Assembly: GCA_031270785.1 (NCBI GenBank)
Contig: JAISWM010000025.1
Coordinates: 1-11,338 of the forward strand
Direction of reading: 5' to 3'
Length of the DNA: 11,338 nt
Source of the DNA: Oscillospiraceae bacterium
Lineage (GTDB): Bacteria; Bacillota; Clostridia; Oscillospirales; Acutalibacteraceae
Positions 5,467-11,338 of the stretch are shown in pieces. Made by a program: the position numbers and the translations under genes. Position 1 is the first letter of the stretch, and the number at the start of each line of letters is the position of its first letter. The notes beneath the pieces are model-generated. The model ran no database searches. It was not told where the DNA came from and saw only the letters and a program-made list of their open reading frames with translations.

Positions 5467-5529
5467 ACTGCTGCCTCTTGCTTTAAAAATTTATCTTTCT
5501 CTTTTAGGGGTGGCTTTGATTTCATATAA

Positions 5530-5552
5530 CTCTTTTCAAAAAAACAGCTATA
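5530..5552 (-). repeat. Decayed A-type element end
   Basis: TCTTTTCAAAAAAACAGCTATA matches one arm of the A-type element (CTTTTCAAACGAAACAGCTATA) but no hairpin or second arm is recognisable. It lies 4 bp from the stop of cdaR, another example of repeat ends close to stop codons. Confidence 0.5.
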
Positions 5553-5556
5553 AAAT

Positions 5557-6831
5557 TTATTCTATTACTATATTTACCGAATATTCACCATATAACCACA
5601 CTTCGGTGTATCCTTGAATATTTATTGTTACCGGCATTTCCATGTGGCCTTGAAGGTTAGTGTCGTTTTTAAGATCTATCTGAGCTACTAAATCAGAAGC
5701 CTTTATAGAAGATACTTTATAAGACGGCCCGACTATTTTAACATTTATGCCTTCATTGTATACACTGCTGCTCTTGCCTTCTGGGGCATTTATGAAAGAA
5801 AAATTTGTAACCCAAAAAGTTCGTTCTTTTAATTTGGGTAAATCTAATTTCAGTTTAACCGTATAATTACTATCAAGGCTTCTACACCCCTGCGGCATAT
5901 TTACTTGAAGATCAAATTCAGTGTTTTTTGCGCCTATTTCATTAAAATTCACGGCTGGTAATTCGATTTTTTCAACACCCGATATAATATCGCCAGGGCC
6001 GGCAATTTCAAAATCAGCGGGAGTAATCTTCACCATATTATCAACATTCAGGTCTTTAGGTCTATTAACAAAATTAGCTTTTATTGGTACTTTTTTTCTC
6101 ATCAAAACAGGTATAGTGACATCTACCTCAGAAACGGAATAAATGATTGTTTCGCTTGAAATAACACCTCCATAAGCGTCAAAGAGTAATATAGGAGCTT
6201 TGAAATTATAAGTGCTTGTCAGTTCATTGGAAACATCGCCTTTTACAACAACTTTTTTAATCCTGGAAATTTCCGTCTCGGGGCCGGAAAGCAAAACTTT
6301 GGGTTGAGATAAAACAACACTGCCAACAAAATATTCTGGATTAGCTGAAAATTTAACGTCAGTTTCTATTGTAAACTCAGCTTCCCTGTATCTATCTACC
6401 ATAACAGTAATAAACGCCGGTTTTACCGCTGAAGCGAACTCATAATCGCTGCGTATTCCCGCTTTCTTTGCCGTAAGTTCTAAAGTATAGTTTCCGGGCG
6501 AAGTAATTGCATTTATAGATTGAGTAGCAACTACTTGTATATCATTTTTAGATACCTGCCCAACAATAAGCCGATTACCTGTTATGTCAATTTGGGCTTT
6601 AATATTTTGCCCGCTAAATATTCTAAGGCCGTCTTGCAGGGCGTTTTCAGGCAGCGATAAACTGACCGGTATATCTGAAACGGTTACCGGGCGCCCTTCG
6701 GTATCGTTTGCGGAGATCACCGCCCATATTATAAACGATAAAACAACAGAAAACGCCAATGCAAATTTATTATTATAAAAAATCTCAGCCAAGCTAAATT
6801 TTTTATCTTTACCAAATGCAAATTTTTTCAT
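5557..6831 (-). CDS. cdaR: YbbR-domain protein, regulator of diadenylate cyclase (CdaR)
   Basis: This 424-residue protein has a short cytoplasmic N-terminus, one membrane anchor (residues 22-41, FALAFSVV...WAVIS) and an extracytoplasmic part of about four YbbR-type beta repeats, near 48-145, 150-240, 245-335 and 345-424. Recurrent I-x-GP-x3-I patterns mark them, for example LLSGPETEI, EIAGPGDII and KIVGPSYKV. In Firmicutes CdaR binds CdaA and tunes c-di-AMP synthesis. The ATG overlaps the cdaA stop (ATGA, 4 bp) and has no strong ribosome site of its own, which indicates translational coupling. In Bacillus and relatives glmM follows; here the next gene is a CPBP protease. Identity rests on context plus domain pattern and is secure. 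Confidence 0.92.
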   Translation of the reverse strand: MKKFAFGKDKKFSLAEIFYNNKFALAFSVVLSFIIWAVISANDTEGRPVTVSDIPVSLSLPENALQDGLRIFSGQNIKAQIDITGNRLIVGQVSKNDIQVVATQSINAITSPGNYTLELTAKKAGIRSDYEFASAVKPAFITVMVDRYREAEFTIETDVKFSANPEYFVGSVVLSQPKVLLSGPETEISRIKKVVVKGDVSNELTSTYNFKAPILLFDAYGGVISSETIIYSVSEVDVTIPVLMRKKVPIKANFVNRPKDLNVDNMVKITPADFEIAGPGDIISGVEKIELPAVNFNEIGAKNTEFDLQVNMPQGCRSLDSNYTVKLKLDLPKLKERTFWVTNFSFINAPEGKSSSVYNEGINVKIVGPSYKVSSIKASDLVAQIDLKNDTNLQGHMEMPVTINIQGYTEVWLYGEYSVNIVIE

Positions 6832-7709
6832 TTTCTTGCCACTTTCTTAAAAGAAGTTATTATACTTTTATAAGTATAACTACTATTTTTGGGTTCGGGA
6901 ACCAAAAGACTAATTAATTTCTTTTTTAAAGTGTCAATACTGTTAATTCTTCTGAGAACACCATTTATAGCAACAGAAATCAGCCCTGTTTCTTCAGACG
7001 CGACAATTGCAATCGCATCGGAGTTTTCACTTATCCCAACCGCGGCTCTGTGCCTGGTACCCAAATCATTACTTAAATTTTCGTTTTTAGTTAAGGGTAA
7101 TATGCATCCGGCCGCGTATACCAAACCATCCTTGACCACCATTGCTCCATCGTGTAAAGGCGCTTTATTATAAAAAATATTAGAAATAATCTCCGCCGAA
7201 ACTTCCGCTTTGGTTATGGTGCCCGTAGATACTATATCTCCAAGTTTGGTTTTTCTTTCAAAAACTATCAAAGCACCCGTTCTGGAAACCTGAAACGAAC
7301 TAAACGCCCTGCAAACCGCATCTACCGCTTTTATGATTTTTTTATCATCATTGTCATTTTCCCATAAATTGTCCCCAAAATTCCAATAATTTCCTATCCG
7401 GCTTCTCCCCATATGTTCAAGTGCTCTTCTGAGTTCGGGTTGAAAAACAAGCAGCAATACCATCACCCCGAACTGAAAAACATTACTTAGTATAGTGCTG
7501 AGCATCCTAAAATGAAGCTGATATGATAAAACATAAACCAGGCTAAATATAAGTATACCCTTAACTAATTGCACTGCCCTGGTTTCTCTTATTAATTTTA
7601 TAAATTCGTATATTAGAAAAGAAACTATAATTACGTCAAAAAAATCTGCAACTGTAAACGTTTTAATAAGACTTACAATTGAACTCCATATATTGTAAAT
7701 ATATTCCAT
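6828..7709 (-). CDS. cdaA: Diadenylate cyclase CdaA (membrane DAC-domain enzyme)
   Basis: This 293-residue enzyme should condense two ATP into cyclic di-AMP, a messenger controlling potassium and osmotic balance and the cell wall. Three N-terminal membrane helices (about 22-40, 49-65, 76-90) precede the DAC domain. Both catalytic signatures are present: DGA at 187-189 within PLHDGAMVV, and GTRHRAA at 217-223. Its length is a little above the usual 270-280 because of an acidic insert near 114-124 (NLWENDNDDKK). ATG 7709 has AAGGAAG about 11 nt upstream. A 108-bp B-type repeat ends 29 bp before the start codon, so the native promoter is displaced or supplied by the repeat. cdaR follows with a 4-bp overlap. 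RCK_C domains like those of the trkA products are known c-di-AMP receptors in other Firmicutes. Confidence 0.96.
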   Translation of the reverse strand: MEYIYNIWSSIVSLIKTFTVADFFDVIIVSFLIYEFIKLIRETRAVQLVKGILIFSLVYVLSYQLHFRMLSTILSNVFQFGVMVLLLVFQPELRRALEHMGRSRIGNYWNFGDNLWENDNDDKKIIKAVDAVCRAFSSFQVSRTGALIVFERKTKLGDIVSTGTITKAEVSAEIISNIFYNKAPLHDGAMVVKDGLVYAAGCILPLTKNENLSNDLGTRHRAAVGISENSDAIAIVASEETGLISVAINGVLRRINSIDTLKKKLISLLVPEPKNSSYTYKSIITSFKKVARK

Positions 7710-7737
7710 GTAATTAATACTTCCTTTAATATCGAGG

Positions 7738-7845
7738 TATGGCTAATTCCTTTGAAAAATGTCTGGTTTTTTACCACTCTTTCCTCGCTGCCGGCAGGGA
7801 AAGGCCGCAAAAACAAATTTACTTTTCTCAAATGTAGCAGCTATA
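7738..7845 (-). repeat. B-type palindromic element (108 bp)
   Basis: It is bounded by TATGGCTA and CAGCTATA. The hairpin CTTTCCTCGCTGCCGGCAGG...AAAG is imperfect. The right arm AAACAAATTTACTTTTCTCA then AATGTAGCAGCTATA is nearly the same as in the 1248-1355 copy, and both are exactly 108 bp. Confidence 0.75.
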
Positions 7846-7856
7846 CTATATTATAC

Positions 7857-7952
7857 TATAGTAAAAACCTTTTCAAACAGTGACATTTTTATTTTCCCCC
7901 CGCCAAAGGCGGGGGGGAAAATAAGAAGTTTTAACTATTTTGAAACATGACC
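7857..7952. repeat. Chimeric element: D left arm plus C right arm (96 bp)
   Basis: The left arm TATAGTAAAAACCTTTTCAA and ACAGTGACATTTTT is the D family. The core CCCCCCGCC-AAA-GGCGGGGGG is a perfect hairpin. The right arm AAGTTTTAACTATTTTGAAA ending CATGACC is the inverted C left arm. Confidence 0.75.
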
Positions 7953-7972
7953 ACAAATCCGACGGCGGCATA

Positions 7973-8067
7973 TATAGTAAAAGCTTTTTAAAACAGTGAT
8001 ATTTTTGTTCTTTCTCCTACCAAAGGCGGGGAAAACAAAAAGTTTCAATTTATTTTGAAACATGCCC
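7973..8067. repeat. Chimeric element: D left arm plus C right arm (95 bp), second copy
   Basis: It has the same arm combination as 7857-7952: TATAGTAAAAGCTTTTTAAA with ACAGTGATATTTTT at the left, and AGTTTCAATTTATTTTGAAA ending CATGCCC at the right. The core is degenerate (CTCCTACCAAAGGCGGGG). Confidence 0.7.
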
Positions 8068-8215
8068 CATCACAAAAGATGGCTATCAATAATTCTTTTT
8101 GCATAAAAAATCTGTCCTCTCTGGTTTGTTGGTTGTTTGTATAATTACCATTTTACCAGCCTTAGGACGGTTTTTTATATCTTGTTTTTCATCGAATTTG
8201 CGTTTTTTATATATT

Positions 8216-8446
8216 TTACAATATTACTATAGAGGAATATTCCGTTTTTATGCCACCGTCTTTAGTTCTTGCAAGTTTTGCACGATTTCCGTTTCCGTCT
8301 TCAACAGTAAGCTTTTCGATTTTATGTTCATCAAAAAAATTCACAACCTCACTTTCTACAAACCCAGACCATTTTTGGCGCTTAATTTCCGGCGAGTTAT
8401 CTTTATCGCTTAATATATCTTTTAATTCTTCTATACTTGTATTCAT
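8216..8446 (-). CDS. Small conserved-looking protein of unknown function
   Basis: The protein has 76 residues (MNTSIEELKDILSDKDNSPE...). I do not recognise a family. The composition is normal for a soluble protein, acidic in the first half (EELKDILSDKD), with a helix-like stretch near 30-43 (ESEVVNFFDEHKIE) followed by a beta-rich end (KLTVEDGNGNRAKLARTKDGG, then a VIL terminus). It has no signal peptide, membrane segment or cysteine pair. That it is a real gene is supported by a near-ideal ribosome site, AGGAGGGG 3-5 nt before the ATG, and by a consensus-like promoter at 8488-8517. It stands alone, separated from cdaA by 506 bp of repeats. Confidence 0.75.
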   Translation of the reverse strand: MNTSIEELKDILSDKDNSPEIKRQKWSGFVESEVVNFFDEHKIEKLTVEDGNGNRAKLARTKDGGIKTEYSSIVIL

Positions 8447-8487
8447 TTGCCCCTCCTGATTTTTTAATAATTTGTTTTGGCAAATTA

Positions 8488-8517
8488 ATTATACACCTTT
8501 TTTAAATTTTCTTTCAA
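8488..8517 (-). promoter_or_regulatory. Sigma-A promoter of the small unknown gene
   Basis: On the minus strand, TTGAAA (8512-8517) is followed after 18 bp by a perfect TATAAT (8488-8493), 41 nt before the ATG. It is the best promoter match in the window and is not derived from a repeat. Confidence 0.65.
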
Positions 8518-8644
8518 GAAAAATGTTTATTAGAGCGCGTTTGAAAAATAAATAGTGTATAAATTTTTCATTTACTGTGTCATAATCATAAAATTGGTAA
8601 AGGAATGGGGTAGTGGGCGGCAAACGTTGAAGGCTGTGGCTTGA

Positions 8645-8761
8645 TATAGCTGTTCCGTTTGAAAAGCGTCTGATTTTTATAACTTTCTCCAAACCGACGG
8701 CTGGGAGAAAATACACGGATAAATTTACTTTTGAGGACTGTTTTAAATCGTAACAGTTACA
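8645..8761 (-). repeat. A-type palindromic element, copy 3 (117 bp), inverted
   Basis: It starts TATAGCTGTTCCGTTTGAAA and ends with a degraded inverted repeat, AACAGTTACA. The length is identical to the other two A copies and the orientation is opposite. The core hairpin has accumulated mismatches (CTTTCTCCAAACCGACGG), so this is probably the oldest of the three. Confidence 0.8.
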
Positions 8762-8861
8762 GCAACCCCACACAGGATTAACTATTTTTATTGTCTATAC
8801 TCGTGATTAATTCGCAGATTTTTAAAAATTCCACAGTAAATATCAAGTGTAATTGCTATAA

Positions 8862-8932
8862 TATAGCAAAAACCATCGCCGAAAGCGGGGGGGAAAACAG
8901 AAATGTCACTGTTTCAAAAAGCTTTTACTATA
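8862..8932 (-). repeat. D-type element with internal deletion (71 bp), inverted
   Basis: The left end TATAGCAAAAACCATCGCC is a shortened D right arm joined to a partial core. The right arm AAATGTCACTGTTTCAAAAA then GCTTTTACTATA is the inverted D left arm. The last 19 bp overlap the 3' end and stop codon of the F420-ligase-like gene. Confidence 0.7.
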
Positions 8933-9705
8933 TCATTTAAAATTGAATCCTTTTCTGATTGTATTTTTTCTTCTTTTAGCGGTTTTATCAGTATAAAAGG
9001 TGTTCTTTCATCGGACTGCCCTGCGGGGTTGTCCGCAATTAATGAAGCTAAATAATCAAGTGTGTAATCTTCAAGTTTTTTTGTTTTTCCTAAAATATTA
9101 ACTCCAAAATCATTTGCATCTACTATCATTGCTTTTACACCGCATTTTTCATATATTTCATCGCATACTTTATTGGAGTTTATGGGGATTAAAAGCGCAA
9201 TATCGCTGTATAATGCAAAGGACGATCCATTTATAAATCCGTCTATACCGTTTATATCATGCCCGGCAATATCGTAAAATACGCCGCTCTTACCAAACAA
9301 TTTCATTATTGCCGCACAAAAACACGCAAAAAGTATTCTTGGAAGCCCTGCGATATCTATAGCTAATTGCATTTTATACGGGTGCCCTACACCGCCGTGA
9401 GCGTCAAATTTTGCGAATTTAGAAAGCAATTTTGCAAAGAACCCTAATTTAACGTCCTTTTTTTCCACAATATTATTTTGGCACATAGATATAACTTTTT
9501 CACTTATATATAAAATATCATTTTCCTCATAAAGCGGGGCTACGTATTTCGACACTAGATCTATATATGATTCCCCCCTATTTACAAAATGAGTTTGCAA
9601 AGCAAATCTTTCAAATTCTTTGTCTCTTGTACGAACGTTATTTCTGATAAAATATACGACGCCGTTTTTTTCGCTGCGCGTTCTCTCGCTATTCCTAAAT
9701 CCCAT
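8914..9705 (-). CDS. Coenzyme F420:L-glutamate ligase-like protein (CofE/FbiB family)
   Basis: This 263-residue protein fits the F420-0:gamma-glutamyl ligase fold. Supporting segments are FALQTHFVNRGESY at 34-47, ENDILYISEKVISM at 61-74, AGLPRILFACFCAAIMKLFG at 119-138, VDANDFGVNILG at 195-206 and DNPAGQSDERTP at 225-236. True CofE adds glutamates to F420-0, but related proteins are widespread in Firmicutes with no known F420 pathway, so substrate and function here are unknown. ATG 9705 is chosen over GTG 9714: AGAAAGG is 8 nt before the ATG but touches the GTG. The ribosome site overlaps the pgi stop and the start lies 5 bp after it, so translation is coupled. The final residues IVKAF and the stop come from a D-type repeat arm. 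Confidence 0.82.
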   Translation of the reverse strand: MGFRNSERTRSEKNGVVYFIRNNVRTRDKEFERFALQTHFVNRGESYIDLVSKYVAPLYEENDILYISEKVISMCQNNIVEKKDVKLGFFAKLLSKFAKFDAHGGVGHPYKMQLAIDIAGLPRILFACFCAAIMKLFGKSGVFYDIAGHDINGIDGFINGSSFALYSDIALLIPINSNKVCDEIYEKCGVKAMIVDANDFGVNILGKTKKLEDYTLDYLASLIADNPAGQSDERTPFILIKPLKEEKIQSEKDSILNDIVKAF

Positions 9706-9710
9706 ATTTT

Positions 9711-11060
9711 TCACCTTTCTGAATTTTTTAGCCTTTTTTCAAGTTCTTCTTTTTCGTTTTCAAATCCGTCTTTCCCCAAAAGCGCAAACATATTTTTTTT
9801 ATATGCTTCCACACCTGGCTGATTAAACGGATTTATTCCAAGCGTATACCCTGAAATTGCACACGCTTTTTCAAAGAAGTATATCATATATCCAAGCGTA
9901 TATTCAGATATATTTTTTAAATTTAATATTATATTAGGCACCCCACCGTCCGTGTGTGCAAGAACAGTACCCTCAAATGCTTTTTTATTTATATGGGAAA
10001 TAGTTTTTCCTTCCAGAAAATTTAATTTATCTTCGTCGTTTTTACTTTTTTTGATAACTATATCCAAACTATTATTTTCTATTTGCAGCACTGTTTCAAA
10101 AATAATTTTATTGCCGTCTTGTATAAACTGGCCTATTGAATGCAGGTCTGTTGAGAATATAGACGCCGACGGAAAAATCCCTTTTGAGTTTTTCCCTTCA
10201 CTTTCGGCGAACAATTGTTTAAACCACTCTGTAATTCCGTATAATCGCGGTTCGTACCCAACTAAAATTTCAATTTGTTTACCTTTTTTGTATAAAATAT
10301 TTCTTATTGCTGCGTATTTATTGCAAATATTATTTTCGATATCATTTTTTTGAAAATCTCCACCGGCCGCTGAAGCTCCATTTAAAATTTCTTCTGCGTT
10401 CGCTCCGCAGACCGCTATAGGGAGCAGCCCAACGGGAGTTAACACGGAGTATCTTCCCCCTATATCTTGCGGAATGTCAAATGAAATATATCCTTTTTCA
10501 TCGGCCATTTTTCTGAGTATGCCGGATCCTTTGCCCGTGGTAACAAAAATTCTTTCTTTTGCTTTTTCTTTTCCGTACTTATTTTCGAGGAATTCCCTGA
10601 ATATTTTAAATGCTATTGATGTTTCAATCGTGCTTCCTGATTTTGATATTACATTGATTGATACCTCTTTTTCTTTGCACATTTCTAAAAGTTCAGATAT
10701 TGCGCCGGAACTTATGTTGTTACCTATAAAAAATATTTTTGGAGTGTTTTTTTTCAGAAAATTATAGTTATGAGATTTTAAAAATTCTATAGCCGCTTTG
10801 GCGCCTAAATAAGATCCTCCAATGCCTATTACAATAAATATATTACTATCATGCCGTATTTTTTGAGCTGCTTTGTTTATTTTTTTAATGTCTTCCCTAT
10901 CATAAGTATTTGGTAAATCTACCCAGCCAAGGCTGTCATTTCCCAAACCGGTTTTTAAATGCAGCATTTTATGCGCAATTTTGATTTGAGGCAATATTTC
11001 ATCATATTCTTCAGAACTAATGAAGGAATATAAATATTTGTTTTCCAGTTTTACAGCCAT
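9711..11060 (-). CDS. pgi: Glucose-6-phosphate isomerase
   Basis: This 449-residue cytoplasmic enzyme interconverts glucose 6-phosphate and fructose 6-phosphate in glycolysis and gluconeogenesis. The length and sequence are those of the short Firmicute form. Sugar-phosphate-binding motifs are GIGGSYLG at 79-86 and SKSGSTIET at 139-147, followed by GGRYSVLTPVG at 201-211. Catalytic residues fall at E286 (LFAESEGKN), H307 (STDLHSIGQ) and K421 (QPGVEAYKKN). ATG 11060 has AAGGGAAG about 8 nt upstream. A C-type repeat end begins 23 bp before the start codon, so the promoter must lie within or beyond repeat DNA; none is convincing. The gene ends in NSER-TGA, whose bases form the ribosome site of the next gene. 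Confidence 0.97.
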   Translation of the reverse strand: MAVKLENKYLYSFISSEEYDEILPQIKIAHKMLHLKTGLGNDSLGWVDLPNTYDREDIKKINKAAQKIRHDSNIFIVIGIGGSYLGAKAAIEFLKSHNYNFLKKNTPKIFFIGNNISSGAISELLEMCKEKEVSINVISKSGSTIETSIAFKIFREFLENKYGKEKAKERIFVTTGKGSGILRKMADEKGYISFDIPQDIGGRYSVLTPVGLLPIAVCGANAEEILNGASAAGGDFQKNDIENNICNKYAAIRNILYKKGKQIEILVGYEPRLYGITEWFKQLFAESEGKNSKGIFPSASIFSTDLHSIGQFIQDGNKIIFETVLQIENNSLDIVIKKSKNDEDKLNFLEGKTISHINKKAFEGTVLAHTDGGVPNIILNLKNISEYTLGYMIYFFEKACAISGYTLGINPFNQPGVEAYKKNMFALLGKDGFENEKEELEKRLKNSER

Positions 11061-11082
11061 AATTGCACTTCCCTTAATTTTC

Positions 11083-11143
11083 GGTTGTGGGTCAAATCAG
11101 TTGATAATATCTTTCCCCCCGCTAGAATGCGGGGGGGAGAAAG
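11083..11143 (-). repeat. C-type element, one arm missing
   Basis: GGTTGTGGGTCAAATCAGTT and GATAATATC lead into a hairpin, CCCCCCGCTAGAATGCGGGGGG. The second arm stops after GAGAAAGA, where the A-type element begins at a TA. This matches insertion of the A element followed by loss of the remainder. Confidence 0.65.
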
Positions 11144-11144
11144 A

Positions 11145-11261
11145 TATAGCTGTTACGATTTAAAATAGCCATCAAAAGTAAATTTATCCGTGTACTTTCT
11201 CCCAGCCGACGGCTGGGAGAAAGTTATAAAAATCAGACGCTTTTCAAACGGAACAGCTATA
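11145..11261 (+). repeat. A-type palindromic element, copy 2 (117 bp)
   Basis: Perfect inverted termini TATAGCTGTT and AACAGCTATA bound it. The core at 11195-11223 is a perfect 14-bp stem around one base (CTTTCTCCCAGCCG-A-CGGCTGGGAGAAAG), the best-preserved core of the three A copies. Confidence 0.87.
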
Positions 11262-11262
11262 T

Positions 11263-11338
11263 TATAGCCAAAATCATTTAGAAACATAGTATTATTTACG
11301 TTCTTTCCCCCGCGAGTCGGCGGGGGAAAGAAGCAGTT
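11263..11338 (-). repeat. D-type element running off the window edge
   Basis: TATAGCCAAAATCATTTAGA then AACATAGTATTATTTACG is the inverted D right arm, followed by the hairpin CCCCCGCGAGTCGGCGGGGG. The other arm is cut by the window end. Confidence 0.65.

Larger units (their letters stand above)
7710..8215. other. 506-bp intergenic region upstream of cdaA, mostly repeats
   Basis: It contains a B-type element (7738-7845) and two chimeric D/C elements (7857-7952 and 7973-8067). The remaining 8068-8215, downstream of the small minus-strand gene, shows no gene, hairpin or repeat that I can support. Confidence 0.75.
8447..8913. other. 467-bp intergenic region
   Basis: It contains the promoter at 8488-8517, an inverted A-type element (8645-8761) and most of a short D-type element (8862-8932). 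The stretches 8518-8644 and 8762-8861 show no supported gene. A 17-bp palindrome, TTGCTATAATATAGCAA (8854-8870 approximately), sits at the D element's left end and looks like two D right ends meeting head to head. Confidence 0.65.

Noticed and set aside
7710..7737. c-di-AMP riboswitch upstream of cdaA or the trkA genes
   Set aside because: The leader of cdaA is only 28 bp before repeat DNA begins, and the trkA leaders are also short. There is no room for the ydaO-type fold and no matching conserved segments were seen.
7759..7950. Plus-strand open frame of 63 codons
   Set aside because: It runs through a B-type and a chimeric repeat; the same PPPKAGGK residues appear wherever a core is read in this frame.
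8099..8459. Plus-strand frames at 8099-8413 and 8250-8459
   Set aside because: They are antisense shadows of the small minus-strand gene, which has the promoter, ribosome site and better composition.
8489..8773. Minus-strand open frame of 94 codons
   Set aside because: Most of it is the inverted A-type element and the promoter region of the small gene. It has low-complexity composition and no ribosome site.
11114..11134. G-quadruplex at runs of seven G
   Set aside because: Each element has only one long G run per strand paired with a C run, which favours a simple hairpin over a four-run quadruplex.

Overview
The window looks like a low-GC Firmicute chromosome, most likely a clostridial lineage. 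The evidence is AT-rich coding sequence, AGGAGG-type ribosome binding sites, the diadenylate cyclase gene cdaA overlapping its YbbR-domain partner cdaR, and a short (449 aa) clostridial-type glucose-6-phosphate isomerase. The species cannot be named from the sequence. All genes except an asparaginase lie on the minus strand.

Layout. 1-155: no supported gene. 323-988 and 1707-2330: two TrkA/RCK-type regulatory proteins for potassium uptake, 718 bp apart. 2331-3330: a divergent intergenic region built almost entirely of repeats. 3331-4326: cytoplasmic L-asparaginase, plus strand. 4518-4721: short ORF resembling the N-terminus of a radical SAM/SPASM peptide maturase, probably a remnant, directly downstream of a CPBP-family membrane protease (4759-5466). 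5557-6831 and 6828-7709: cdaR and cdaA, overlapping by 4 bp. 8216-8446: small unknown acidic protein with a good promoter and ribosome binding site. 8914-9705 and 9711-11060: a coenzyme F420:L-glutamate ligase-like protein translationally coupled to pgi.

The outstanding feature is the intergenic DNA. About 24 small palindromic elements or fragments occupy roughly 2.2 kb, about a fifth of the window. Each has a GC-rich hairpin core (consensus CTTTCCCCCGCC-loop-GGCGGGGGAAAG) flanked by two different AT-rich arms. By arm sequence I recognise three families. A/B elements end in TATAGCTGTT-like inverted repeats (108 and 117 bp). D elements end in TATAGTAAAAAC / TATAGCAAAAGCC (about 90-105 bp). C elements end in GGTCATGTCTCAAAATAGTT / GGTTGTGGGTCAAATTAGTT (about 90 bp). 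Some elements are nested (one with a clear 8-bp target duplication), some are chimeric (D left arm, C right arm), and some form the 3' ends of genes or probable promoters. No transposase is present, so they resemble MITEs mobilised in trans; the TA at the A/B and D ends resembles IS630/Tc1-mariner targets. I do not recognise them as a named family.

Functional links. CdaA makes cyclic di-AMP, and in other Firmicutes c-di-AMP binds the RCK_C domain of KtrA-type proteins, so the potassium and c-di-AMP genes here may belong to one osmotic circuit. The channel partner (TrkH/KtrB) and glmM, the usual neighbour of cdaA-cdaR, are not in the window.
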